From: an uncultured beta proteobacterium | GTDB lineage: Bacteria; Pseudomonadota; Gammaproteobacteria; Burkholderiales; SG8-41 | Length of the DNA stretch: 64,000 bases | Direction: 5' to 3' | Assembly: GCA_903889565.1 (NCBI GenBank) | Contig: CAISYC010000061.1 | Coordinates: forward strand, 124,001-188,000 | The notes under the pieces: model-generated | Seen by the model: the letters and a program-made list of their open reading frames with translations, nothing else | Database searches by the model: none | Told to the model about the DNA's origin: nothing | In this document: positions 26,244 through 34,316 of the stretch, piece after piece | Layout: every line of letters starts with the position of its first letter | Numbering within the stretch: the first letter of the stretch is position 1 | Position numbers and translations under genes: made by a program

Positions 26244-27018
26244 GGATATCCGGCCCGTCTGTTGGGCGTCATGACTTTTACAGGATTCATGTTTTCGCGA
26301 TGCCCGCTACGTGGCATGGAAAATCCAAACACAAATGGGTTATGCCGATGTAAACCTTGTTCGCTCGCGCCGCGCGGGCGCCGGCCGTTTGGCGGCAATT
26401 ACCGCCATGCACCTGCGCGACAAAAAACTTTGCAATGTCGCCATGTTACCGTGATCGCGCTCGGCAGCTCAACGGGAAATACTTTAAAAATCATGCCTCT
26501 CACGCCAGCCTTCGGACGCTTGCATCGGCCATGCAGCGGACAGCGGCAGATAATGATGCGCAAAGAATGCAGAAATAAATTTCTGCGCGACTGCCGTTTC
26601 CGGCCGTCGCGTGCCGTCGCCGCTGAATGCCGGCACAAAGCGGACGACACATTAAAGCACCGGATCAACGCGCAGGGGAATCGTGGCGCGCCGCCAATCA
26701 AAGTGTGCGGCGGTGCCGATCAACGGAAAATGCGGTGGCTGAAATACCGGCGATCATTTATCCACCGGCACGCAGGAATAGCAATCTTGAAGCAGCAGGC
26801 ATCGCGAGTCGCGATTAATCGTTCTTGATGCCACGAATGGCCCGGTCGATCTGATTCGACCATGTGAAAACGCCACGGCCACGCTAACCGGCAATCGCGG
26901 GCCGTCATTTGGGCGCGTTGCGCTCAACCGGTTCGGCCAGTTCCGAAACCGGCCAAACCAGTGCACCTGCCAGCGGATGTGGAAGATGCTGGTTAAGTGA
27001 AGCGTCGCTGCAGAAAAA
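26244..27018. other. 775-base stretch without a convincing gene
   Basis: Several open frames exist on both strands, but none has a ribosome site plus a recognisable protein. Two structures stand out: a perfect palindrome GCAGAAAT-AA-ATTTCTGC (26569-26586), and a hairpin CCGGTTCGG/CCGAAACCGG (26928-26952, one bulge) about 70 bases after the small-protein stop, possibly a weak terminator for it. The leader of the TerC-fusion gene must lie at the low end. No manganese (yybP-ykoY) riboswitch signature was found. Confidence 0.6.
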
Positions 27019-27228
27019 TCAGAAACGCGTGCCCTTGGTGGAGCCCTTCTGATTTTCGTAAAGCTTGCCCTGGGTTCTCGCCTGAATTGCCGTGAGATCC
27101 ATGCCTTCGACGAAGGTGTTCGGATAAATGATGCCGCCGGTGCACAACATCACGATCATTCTGAAAATATGACCAAGAATGCCGCCGGGACCGCGCGGTA
27201 CAACGTTAGGATTGACGGTTTCTTCCAT
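27019..27228 (-). CDS. Small hydrophobic protein of unknown function in the TerC cluster
   Basis: 69 residues, starting at the ATG five bases after GGAGA. The sequence has a short polar head ('MEETVNPNVVPRGPGG'), one hydrophobic segment ('ILGHIFRMIVMLCTGGIIY') able to span or lie on the membrane, and a charged tail ('RTQGKLYENQKGSTKGTRF'). No family was recognised. It lies 79 bases after the universal stress gene on the same strand, between two TerC-family genes. It may be a small partner or regulator of a TerC protein; that is inference from position. Confidence 0.65.
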   Translation of the reverse strand: MEETVNPNVVPRGPGGILGHIFRMIVMLCTGGIIYPNTFVEGMDLTAIQARTQGKLYENQKGSTKGTRF

Positions 27229-27253
27229 TGCAATCTCCAATCAAGAATGGGCT

Positions 27254-27272
27254 GCCACAAAACAACTGTGGC
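27254..27272 (-). promoter_or_regulatory. Short hairpin before the small-protein gene
   Basis: GCCACA (27254-27259) and TGTGGC (27267-27272) form a 6-bp stem with a 7-base loop in the 79-base gap between the universal stress gene and the small gene. It could be an RNA-processing or attenuation point; there is no T tract. Confidence 0.3.
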
Positions 27273-27307
27273 CATGAAAAATTACTGCGTTAAGAATGAA
27301 CGTCCGG

Positions 27308-27739
27308 CTAGAAGTCTTCGCAAACGCCAAAATTGCCGCTGCTACCGATGAGCTTGCGAATATGCCCGGGGCTGGAGCCGAAGCGAAACCACGAAAGCAG
27401 CCCGGGGGATTCTTTGGCGACGATGATCTGCCGGCAATGATATTCCTTGGCGAAGTTGACGATCGTTTCCGCTTTGCTTCCCACCATGACATGGTCCCTG
27501 TGCGGAACGCCTGCCGCATCGAGTTGCTGCATCAGCGGTGCAAGCGCCTGCAAACCCCTTTCCTGCTGAAACTTCCTGAGTTCGGCCTTGTTTACGAACC
27601 GCGAGACGTGGCGGGAGAAGGCTGGCTGCACATTGAGCAAATAAACACGCACCTGATCCTGTCGGTAAAGTTCGATCACGTGCTTGATTGCGGGGCCGGG
27701 GTCGCGTCCCTCTTCAATTGAAACCAGTATTGATGCCAT
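27308..27739 (-). CDS. Universal stress protein (UspA family)
   Basis: 143 residues from the ATG behind AGGGG. The fold is recognisable from 'MASILVSIEEGRDPGPAIKH' (first strand and loop), 'VRVYLLNVQPAF', 'AAGVPHRDHVMVGSKAETI' and 'YHCRQIIVAKESPG'. The nucleotide loop is atypical, reading 'ESPGLLSWFRFGSSPGHIRK' rather than G-2x-G-9x-G(S/T). The protein ends 'SGNFGVCEDF' instead of the usual PVLVV strand. ATP binding is therefore doubtful. It follows the first TerC gene by 49 bases and is probably co-transcribed with it. Confidence 0.82.
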   Translation of the reverse strand: MASILVSIEEGRDPGPAIKHVIELYRQDQVRVYLLNVQPAFSRHVSRFVNKAELRKFQQERGLQALAPLMQQLDAAGVPHRDHVMVGSKAETIVNFAKEYHCRQIIVAKESPGLLSWFRFGSSPGHIRKLIGSSGNFGVCEDF

Positions 27740-27788
27740 TGCGCCCCTCTCGACAGTTTCCCGCTCAGATTTCCGCTGCCTCGCGCGG

Positions 27789-28517
27789 TTAGATCCGGGA
27801 TACGCTGGGTTTCTCTTCCCCAGTTTCTTTTGCCGCGGCCTTTGCCGCATCTCGTCGCTCGATCAACTTGCCGACACCGATCACGAACAGCGCGCAAGCG
27901 ACAGGCACGACATATTCAAGGTAGCTTGCCTGGGTTTCTACAAAATCCTTGATCGCCGGATCGCCAACGGCCATTTCGCCTGCAACATATCCCAGCAATG
28001 CGGCGCCGAAGGTGATGAAAATGGGAAACCGTTCCATCAGTTTCATGATCATGGCGCTGCAGAACAGGATCAGCGGGATGGTGATGACCATGCCGACAAA
28101 CAACATCCAAAGGTGGCCCTTGGCGGCACCCGCCATGCCGAGCACGTTATCGAGACTCATCACGATGTCGGCGATGATGATGATTTTCACCGCACCCCAG
28201 AAGTTCTCGCTGCCCTGCACCTCTTCAGCCTCGTCTTCGGCAACGAGAAGCTTGACGCCGATCCAGAGCAGCAGGGCGCTGCCGATCAATTCCAGATAGG
28301 GCAGAGTCAACAGGTAAGCCGCGACCGCGGTCAATCCCGTCATTAGAACAATTACGCCGACCGCACCGACGGTGAACGCGAGCTTCGCCTGTTTGGCCGG
28401 CAACGAGCGGCATGCCATCGCTATGACCACTGCATTATCGCCGCTCAGCAGAATGTTTATTATGGAAATCTGGAATAGCGCCCACCAAGTGGCGGGGTCA
28501 GCGAGTGACTCCATCAT
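27789..28517 (-). CDS. TerC/YjbE-family integral membrane protein
   Basis: 242 residues, about seven hydrophobic helices. The hallmark acidic pairs are present: 'INILLSGDNAVVIAMAC' and 'ADIVMSLDNVLGMAGAA', with 'FGAALLGYVAGEMAVGDP' later. YjbE/TerC proteins are linked to manganese export and to metal loading of exported enzymes. The C-terminus is cytoplasmic and charged. GAGGAG precedes two consecutive ATGs; the first is taken. Three phased direct repeats and a -10 box lie upstream, so this is the head of the TerC-Usp-small protein unit. Confidence 0.88.
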   Translation of the reverse strand: MMESLADPATWWALFQISIINILLSGDNAVVIAMACRSLPAKQAKLAFTVGAVGVIVLMTGLTAVAAYLLTLPYLELIGSALLLWIGVKLLVAEDEAEEVQGSENFWGAVKIIIIADIVMSLDNVLGMAGAAKGHLWMLFVGMVITIPLILFCSAMIMKLMERFPIFITFGAALLGYVAGEMAVGDPAIKDFVETQASYLEYVVPVACALFVIGVGKLIERRDAAKAAAKETGEEKPSVSRI

Positions 28518-28552
28518 GCCGCGCTCCTCACGCTTATTTTAGTGGTCAAACG

Positions 28553-28558
28553 ATAGTA
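28553..28558 (-). promoter_or_regulatory. -10 box of the terC unit
   Basis: On the minus strand this reads TACTAT (four of six). It begins four bases downstream of the last direct repeat, the spacing typical of promoters where an OmpR-type activator replaces a weak -35. Confidence 0.5.
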
Positions 28559-28562
28559 GACT

Positions 28563-28592
28563 AACCTTACTGCAACCTTACACCGACCTTAC
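28563..28592 (-). promoter_or_regulatory. Three tandem GTAAGGT repeats at 11-bp spacing: probable OmpR/PhoB-type regulator site
   Basis: On the minus strand the repeats read GTAAGGTC, GTAAGGTT and GTAAGGTT at 28592-28585, 28581-28574 and 28570-28563, each exactly 11 bases from the next, so all face one side of the helix. Tandem 7-bp half-sites at 11-bp period just upstream of -10 are the hallmark of OmpR/PhoB-family response-regulator sites. The half-site resembles the TTAAGGTT element of PmrA/QseB-type regulators. No such regulator gene is in the window. Confidence 0.65.
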
Positions 28593-29065
28593 GGGACTAC
28601 CCGCAATCATTTCTTCAGATTCGGCGATCTCGTCGCTTTTCGCGGCTACAGGACGATGCGATGAATATTCCTGTGTCAGAACTTGATTTGCATCAGCAAA
28701 TGCGTTGCCGTGCCGGCGTTTGTTCAAGTGCATGCGCAGGCCCAAACGTCGGTCCGATGCGCCAGATTCCTGAGCGAGTTCGTCTGCATGATGAAATGCG
28801 CGTGGTCGCGGCCGCCAGGTGCGTGGCTGGCCGGCTGTGCCCGGGTTGGCGAGGCCCGGCGCCCAGCCACAAGCGCGCCAAAGCACGCGCCGGGCGCGAT
28901 TCCGTCTGCCGTTCGACCGCAGCGGTGACGCCCGTCTGGCCGTGGCTTCCGCTAAAATCCCGTGTTCGTGCGAAACGGCGGCGGCGGGGTGATGTTGCTG
29001 CGTGACGATCGCTGCCGGCGACGACCGGTAACGAGCAAGCGCCCGGCTAAAACAAGGTAGGCCGC
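28593..29065. other. 473-base stretch between divergent terC and Bug units, no gene seen
   Basis: Open frames here lack a ribosome site and resemble no family. A TAAAAT -10-like hexamer at 28953-28958 on the plus strand may serve the Bug receptor at 29066, with no good -35. A short palindrome ATTTGC-ATCA-GCAAAT (28686-28701) is also present. Nothing else was recognised. Confidence 0.5.
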
Positions 29066-30049
29066 ATGAGCATGCGTATGATCAAATTTGCCGCCGGCGC
29101 GACCTTCCTCTGCGCCATCTGCTGCGCCCAGGCACAAACGTGGTCGCCGCAGAAAAACATCGAAATCGTGGTCGGCTCGGCGGCTGGCGGCAGCAATGAC
29201 AAGACCGGTCGCACGGTCGAAAAGATCCTGACCGAAAAACGCCTGCTGCCGACCTCGCTCACCGTCAACAACAAACCCGGCGGAGGCGGCAGCATTGCGC
29301 TGTCCTACATCGGCCAGAAAACCGGCGACGCGCATTATGTCGTGGTTGCCACGCCTTCGCTGCTGACCAATCACATCGTCGGCCAGAGCGCGCTCAATTA
29401 CACCGACTTCACGCCGATTGCTTCACTGTTCAACGATTACATCGTGTTCGCGGTCAATCCCGATTCCGGCATCAAGACCGGCCGCGATTTGATCGAGCGC
29501 CTGAAAAAAGATCCGAAAACGGTGAGCATCGGTTTCGCCACCGCTCTTGGCAGCCATAATCACATCGGCGCCGGCCTCTTGATGAAAGCGATCGGCGGCG
29601 AAGCCAGGGCGCTCAAAGCAATCGCGTTCAAAGGCTCGGCCGAGGCAATCACCGCCTTGCTGGGCGGGCACATCGATCTTGTTACCACTGCCGCCGGCAA
29701 CGTCGATTCGCAGGTGGCGGCGGGCAAACTGCGCATCATCGGCGTCGCTGCCAGCCAGCGTTTTCCCGGCGCGCTTGCCGGCGTGCCGACCTGGAAAGAA
29801 CAGGGCGTCAACGTCGTTTTCGGCGGCTGGCGCGCCATCGTCGGCCCGCGCGGCATGACAGCGGCACAGAGCGCCTGGTGGGAAGGCGCGCTGCGCAAAG
29901 TGGTCGAATCGCCGGAGTGGAAGCAGGATCTCGAACAAAATTACTGGTCGAACGATTTCGTTACCGGCGAACAATTTCGCAAGGATCTCGCGCAGGATTA
30001 CGGCGCGATGAAGTCGGTGCTGGTCGATCTCGGCCTCGCCAAAAATTAA
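29066..30049 (+). CDS. Bug/TctC-family periplasmic solute receptor (divergent type)
   Basis: 327 residues with signal peptide 'MSMRMIKFAAGATFLCAICC' and cleavage near 'AQAQTW'. The mature part opens 'SPQKNIEIVVGSAAGGSND' instead of the common YPxKPIR-VVP, and continues 'LTVNNKPGGGGSIALSYI', 'IGFATALGSHNHIGAGLL' and 'IAFKGSAEAITALLGG'. The IPYKG motif of the other receptors reads AFKGS. It belongs to a separate Bug branch and probably has a different ligand. It opens a series with two crotonases, a CoA-transferase and MmgE/PrpD copy 4. Confidence 0.88.
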   Translation: MSMRMIKFAAGATFLCAICCAQAQTWSPQKNIEIVVGSAAGGSNDKTGRTVEKILTEKRLLPTSLTVNNKPGGGGSIALSYIGQKTGDAHYVVVATPSLLTNHIVGQSALNYTDFTPIASLFNDYIVFAVNPDSGIKTGRDLIERLKKDPKTVSIGFATALGSHNHIGAGLLMKAIGGEARALKAIAFKGSAEAITALLGGHIDLVTTAAGNVDSQVAAGKLRIIGVAASQRFPGALAGVPTWKEQGVNVVFGGWRAIVGPRGMTAAQSAWWEGALRKVVESPEWKQDLEQNYWSNDFVTGEQFRKDLAQDYGAMKSVLVDLGLAKN

Positions 30050-30069
30050 TCAACCGAAGGACGCATTAA

Positions 30070-30846
30070 ATGACCGCCCCTGTCGTACTGCTCGAACATC
30101 CCGCCGATGGCGTCGCCCTCATCCGCCTGAACCGCCCCGAAGCCCGCAACGCGCTCAACATGGAAGTGCGCCGCCAGCTCGCTCAACATGTGGCCGCTGC
30201 CACCGACGCCCCGGCAGTGCGCGTGATCATCTTCACCGGCGGCGACAAGGTATTTGCCGCCGGCGCCGATATCAAGGAAATGGCCGAAGCGGGCTCGATC
30301 GAGATGATGCAGCGCGGTGCCCTCAAGCTGTGGCGTCTCGCCGCGGCCAGCCACAAGCCCGTCATCGCAGCAGTCAACGGCTTTGCCGTCGGCGGCGGCT
30401 GCGAGCTGGCGATGTGCGCCGACATCATCATCGCCGGCGAATCGGCGCGCTTCGGCCAGCCCGAAGTGAAGATCGGCATCACGCCCGGCGGCGGCGGTAC
30501 CCAGCGCCTGACGCGCGCGGTCGGCAAGTTCAACGCCATGCGCGTCTGCCTGACCGGCGACATGTTCACGGCGGCGCAGATGCAGGCGATGGGCGTGGTC
30601 TGCGAAGTGGTGCCCGACGGCGAAACCATCAGCCGCGCGCTGGCGCTGGCGCAGCAGATCGCCGAACTGCCGCCGCTGGCGGTGCAGCAGATCAAGGAAA
30701 TCATTCTTGCCGGCGAAGACGGCTCGCTCGAGGAAGGCCTGCGCCTCGAAGCGAAGGCGATACAACTGATGTTCTCGTCGCAGGACCAGAAGGAAGGCAT
30801 GGCCGCCTTCATCGAGAAACGCAAACCGAAATTTAACGGCAAATAA
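30070..30846 (+). CDS. Enoyl-CoA hydratase (crotonase family)
   Basis: 258 residues; AAGGA precedes the ATG. The oxyanion-hole segments are 'FAAGADIKEM' and 'AVGGGCELAMCADII'. Both catalytic Glu positions are kept: one in 'GGGCELAM', the other in 'FGQPEVKIGITPGGGGTQRL'. The C-terminus 'MAAFIEKRKPKFNGK' is the standard hydratase ending. It should hydrate 2-enoyl-CoA to 3-hydroxyacyl-CoA. It lies 20 bases after the Bug gene and 59 before the CoA-transferase gene. Confidence 0.93.
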   Translation: MTAPVVLLEHPADGVALIRLNRPEARNALNMEVRRQLAQHVAAATDAPAVRVIIFTGGDKVFAAGADIKEMAEAGSIEMMQRGALKLWRLAAASHKPVIAAVNGFAVGGGCELAMCADIIIAGESARFGQPEVKIGITPGGGGTQRLTRAVGKFNAMRVCLTGDMFTAAQMQAMGVVCEVVPDGETISRALALAQQIAELPPLAVQQIKEIILAGEDGSLEEGLRLEAKAIQLMFSSQDQKEGMAAFIEKRKPKFNGK

Positions 30847-30905
30847 TCCGGCCGGCCGCGCTCGCCATCGCGACCGCGGTCAACCCACTTCAGGAAAACC
30901 ACGCA

Positions 30906-32102
30906 ATGATTGGAGACAGCAGCGAAACCAAAGGTCTGCCCCTGTCGGGCCTGATCGTGCTCGATTTGACGCTTGCCCGCGCGGGTCCGACCTGCGTGCG
31001 GCACCTTGCCGATTGGGGTGCGGAAATCATCCGCATCGAACCGCCGGTCGAAGGCGGAGAAGACGTGATCGGCCGCCGGCATGGCTCGGATTTTCAGAAC
31101 CTGCACCGTAATAAAAAAGCGATCCGGCTCGATCTGAAAACCAAAGAGGGTTACGCAGTGTTCGAGCGCCTGGTCGCGCGCGCCGACGTCGTCGTCGAAA
31201 ACATGCGCGCGCCGGTCAAGCACCGCTTGAAGGTGGCGTGGGAAGACGTCCACAAAATGAACCCGCGCGTGGTTTACGGCAGCATCAGCGGCTTCGGCCA
31301 GACCGGCCCCTACCGCGAGCGCGGCGGCGTCGATCAGATCGCGCAGGGCGTGGCCGGCCTGATGTCGATTACCGGCTTTCCCGAATCGGGCCCGGTGCGC
31401 GTCGGCATTCCGATCAGCGATCTCACTGCCGGCAATCTGCTGGCGCTGGGCATCATGATGGCGCTGTTCGACCGCACACGCACGGGCGTCGGCCGCTGGG
31501 TACAGACCAGCCTGCTCGAATCGCTGATTTTCATGCTCGATCTGCAGGCCTCACGTTATCTGGTCAAAGGCGAGGTTGCCGGCCAGGCCGGCAATGATCA
31601 TCCGACGCTGACGCCGACCGGCGTGTTTCCCACCAGCGATGGCTTCATGAACATCGCGGCCAGTTCCGGCCGGTTGTGGGAACGCCTGTGCGATGCGCTG
31701 GGTCATCCGGAATGGCGAACGAGGGAAGGCTGGACCACGGTGGCCGGCCGCACCAAGGATCGCGCCGGCGTGAACAACGCAATCAGCGCAGTGACCAAAA
31801 CCCGCAGTGCCGACGAGTGGACTGAACGTTTCGAACAGGCGGGCATTCCCGCCGGGCCGATCAATACGATCGACCGCGTATTCGCCGACCCGCAGGTCAA
31901 ACACATCGGCATGGCGGCGCCGGTGGACAGCCCACTCTACGGCAAGACGCACTACGTCGCCAATCCGCTCAACATGACGGGTTCGACGCGCGACATCCGG
32001 ATGTGCGCGCCGGAGCCGGGACAGCACACCGACGAGGTGCTGGACTGGCTCGGTCTGTCGAAGGATGAAATCGCCGCGCTGCGCAACGGCAAAATCATTT
32101 AA
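30906..32102 (+). CDS. CaiB/BaiF-family (class III) CoA-transferase
   Basis: 398 residues. Family motifs: 'LIVLDLTLARAGPTCVRHL', 'DWGAEIIRIEPP', 'NKKAIRLDLKTKEGYAVF', 'YGSISGFGQTGPYRERGGV' and 'VGIPISDLTAGNLLALGIM', the last containing the Asp that carries the acyl-anhydride intermediate. It moves CoA between carboxylates, typically from succinyl-CoA or another thioester. It provides acid activation for the 29-35 kb unit, alongside two crotonases and an MmgE/PrpD protein. Confidence 0.92.
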   Translation: MIGDSSETKGLPLSGLIVLDLTLARAGPTCVRHLADWGAEIIRIEPPVEGGEDVIGRRHGSDFQNLHRNKKAIRLDLKTKEGYAVFERLVARADVVVENMRAPVKHRLKVAWEDVHKMNPRVVYGSISGFGQTGPYRERGGVDQIAQGVAGLMSITGFPESGPVRVGIPISDLTAGNLLALGIMMALFDRTRTGVGRWVQTSLLESLIFMLDLQASRYLVKGEVAGQAGNDHPTLTPTGVFPTSDGFMNIAASSGRLWERLCDALGHPEWRTREGWTTVAGRTKDRAGVNNAISAVTKTRSADEWTERFEQAGIPAGPINTIDRVFADPQVKHIGMAAPVDSPLYGKTHYVANPLNMTGSTRDIRMCAPEPGQHTDEVLDWLGLSKDEIAALRNGKII

Positions 32103-32129
32103 CCGCCATCGAATCCCCGGAGAGCAAGC

Positions 32130-32921
32130 ATGAGTGAAGAAGGCAAAATCCTGTCGGCGAAAAAAAACGGTGTCGGCACGCTGATATTCAGCAACCCCGA
32201 GCGCCTGAACGCAATGTCGCGCGAAATGACGCGCGCCGCCGCGGAAGTAATGGAAGATTTCACCAACGACCCCGAAGTGCGCGTCGTCATCGTCACCGGT
32301 GCCGGCAAAAAAGCCTTCATCTCGGGCGGCGACATTTCGAAATTCGAAAAAGCGCGCGCCACGCCCGAGCAGCTCGTCGAATACAACAAGGACTCGGCGC
32401 GCTTTCGCGTCGCCCTGCGCGGCATCGGCAAACCGACCATCGCGATGATTCGCGGCTGGTGTCTTGGCGGGGGGCTTGCAGTGGCGCTCAACTGCGACCT
32501 GCGCATCTGCACCGAGGATTCGCAGTTCGGCGTGCCGGCGGCGCGCCTCGGCATCGGCTACGGCGCCGAATCGCTCGGCCAGCTGGTTGAACTCTGCGGC
32601 CCGGCGGTGACCAAGGAACTGATGTTCACGGCGCGCCGTTACACCGCCGCCGAGGCGCTGCGCATTGGCCTCGTCAATCAGGTCGTGCAGGCGAACATGC
32701 TCGAAGACTTCGTGCATTCGTACGCCGCGACCATGGTGGATAACGCGCCGCTCGCCATCATCGCCGCCAAACGCATCATCGATGAATACATCAAAGACGC
32801 CGGGGATCGCGACACTGCATTGATGGAAAAAGTCGTCGCTGATTGTTTTGGCAGTGAAGACTATGTCGAAGGCCGCCGTGCCTTCATGGAGAAGCGCAAG
32901 CCGGTATTCAAAGGGCGCTGA
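32130..32921 (+). CDS. Crotonase-family protein lacking the usual catalytic glutamates
   Basis: 263 residues; GGAG precedes the ATG. The fold is clear ('VVIVTGAGKKAFISGGDIS', 'MIRGWCLGGGLAVALNCDL', 'FMEKRKPVFKGR'). The two hydratase Glu positions are changed: 'GGGLAVAL' for GGGCELAL, and 'FGVPAARLGIGYGAESLGQL' for the PE-Gxx-P-GGT segment. A simple enoyl-CoA hydration is therefore unlikely. Other crotonase reactions (decarboxylation, isomerisation, dehalogenation, thioester hydrolysis) remain open. The next gene starts 9 bases later. Confidence 0.85.
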   Translation: MSEEGKILSAKKNGVGTLIFSNPERLNAMSREMTRAAAEVMEDFTNDPEVRVVIVTGAGKKAFISGGDISKFEKARATPEQLVEYNKDSARFRVALRGIGKPTIAMIRGWCLGGGLAVALNCDLRICTEDSQFGVPAARLGIGYGAESLGQLVELCGPAVTKELMFTARRYTAAEALRIGLVNQVVQANMLEDFVHSYAATMVDNAPLAIIAAKRIIDEYIKDAGDRDTALMEKVVADCFGSEDYVEGRRAFMEKRKPVFKGR

Positions 32922-32930
32922 GCCCCGCGC

Positions 32931-34271
32931 GTGACTGAAGCTGCCATCAGCGCCGCGCTGGCGCGATACGTCACGGACTCGCAGTGGCACGATGTGCCGG
33001 CGCCGGTGCAGCATCAAGCTTCACGGGCCACGCTCAACTGGCTCGGCTGCGCCCTCGGCGGTTGCCGTGACGAGACCGTCAACCGGCTGTGGGACGCCGT
33101 GCGCGACTTTGCCGGCCCGCCGCAGGCGACCCTGCTCGGGCGCGCCGAAAAAGCCGACGCGCTGACCGCGGCGCTGATCAATGCGGTCAGCAGCAACGTG
33201 CTCGATTTCGACGACACCCATATCGCCACCGTGATTCATCCCACCGCCGTGGTTGCTTCGGCGCTGCTGGCGCTGGCGGAGTGCCGGCGGGTCAGCGGTC
33301 AAGAATTTCTGCACGCGCTGGCACTCGGCATCGAAGCGACCTGCCGGATCGGCAATGCCGTCGGACTCGCCCACTATGAAAAGGGTTGGTACATCACCTC
33401 GACCTGCGGCGTGTTTGGCGCGGCGATTGCGGCGGGCAAAGTTCTTGGACTCGATGCGCAACAGATGAACGGCGCACTCGGTATCGCGGCGACCTCGGCA
33501 TCGGGGCTGCGCATGATGCTCGGCAGCATGACGAAGTGTTACAACCTCGGCAACGCCGCGAAGAGCGGGTTGAGTGCCGCTTTGATGGCAGCGAAGGGAT
33601 TTACCGGTTCTGCGCGGGCACTGGAAGCGCCACGCGGCTTTCTCAGCGTACTGGCCGAAGACGCCGACGGGCCGGCGGTGACACGCGGCCTCGGCCAACG
33701 GTGGGAAATGCTCGACGTTGCCTACAAACCCTATCCCTGCGGCGTGGTGATCCACGCGGTGATCGATGCCTGCCTCGATCTGCGCGTGCTGCATGCCATT
33801 AACGCGGCACAGGTCACACGCGTCGAGGCGATGGTCAATCCGCTGACCATCATGCTGTGCAAAAATCCGGCGCCGCGTGACGGGCTTGAATCGAAATTGA
33901 GCATTGCGCATTCCGTTGCGGCAGCATTGACCGACGGCGCCGCCGGTGTGGCGCAATACCTCGATGAACGGGTCAGCGATCCCGCGCTGGTCGCGCTGCG
34001 TAAAAAAGTCGTTTTGTGTGAGGATCCGGCAATCGGCAAAGAGCAAGCACGGGTGAACATCACGCTCGCCGACGGTAGCCGGCACGAATTGTCCGTCGAA
34101 CATGCGCGCGGCAGCGGCGGACGCCCGCTCAGCGATGCGGAACTCATATCGAAATTCCGCGGACTCGCTTCAGGCGTATTGTCGCCGGCGCGAATCGACG
34201 CTGCATTGGCCGTTTGGCAATCGCTCGAAACCTGCGCCGATGTCGGCGAACTCGCGCGTGCCGCTGCTTGA
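32931..34271 (+). CDS. MmgE/PrpD family protein (copy 4)
   Basis: 446 residues from a GTG 9 bases after the crotonase stop. Active-site region 'VLDFDDTHIATVIHPTAVV', then 'STCGVFGAAIAAGKVLGLD', 'KCYNLGNAAKSGLSAALMA' and 'YKPYPCGVVIHAVIDACLD'. The order, motifs and many flanking residues match copy 1 at 8161, so the two look like paralogues that serve different gene units. Where copy 1 has 'KSLHPGRAAQGG', this one has 'KCYNLGNAAKSG', losing the His at that site. The reaction is not determined. Confidence 0.87.
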   Translation: MTEAAISAALARYVTDSQWHDVPAPVQHQASRATLNWLGCALGGCRDETVNRLWDAVRDFAGPPQATLLGRAEKADALTAALINAVSSNVLDFDDTHIATVIHPTAVVASALLALAECRRVSGQEFLHALALGIEATCRIGNAVGLAHYEKGWYITSTCGVFGAAIAAGKVLGLDAQQMNGALGIAATSASGLRMMLGSMTKCYNLGNAAKSGLSAALMAAKGFTGSARALEAPRGFLSVLAEDADGPAVTRGLGQRWEMLDVAYKPYPCGVVIHAVIDACLDLRVLHAINAAQVTRVEAMVNPLTIMLCKNPAPRDGLESKLSIAHSVAAALTDGAAGVAQYLDERVSDPALVALRKKVVLCEDPAIGKEQARVNITLADGSRHELSVEHARGSGGRPLSDAELISKFRGLASGVLSPARIDAALAVWQSLETCADVGELARAAA

Positions 34272-34316
34272 AGCGGGCATAATCGCGGTTCAATTTTTCA
34301 CGAGGGAAAACGCAAC

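Noticed and set aside
26244-26500. Manganese (yybP-ykoY) riboswitch before the TerC-family genes
   Set aside because: TerC genes often have one, so both upstream regions were read on the minus strand. The conserved GGGGAGUAG-type core was not found.
26262-26828. 188-codon plus-strand frame in the 775-base gap
   Set aside because: No ribosome site, unusual composition (many Arg, Cys and His), no recognisable fold, and it begins in the presumed leader of the TerC-fusion gene.
28578-28886. 102-codon minus-strand frame upstream of terC
   Set aside because: It would run through the phased direct repeats and the promoter; composition is that of a random frame.
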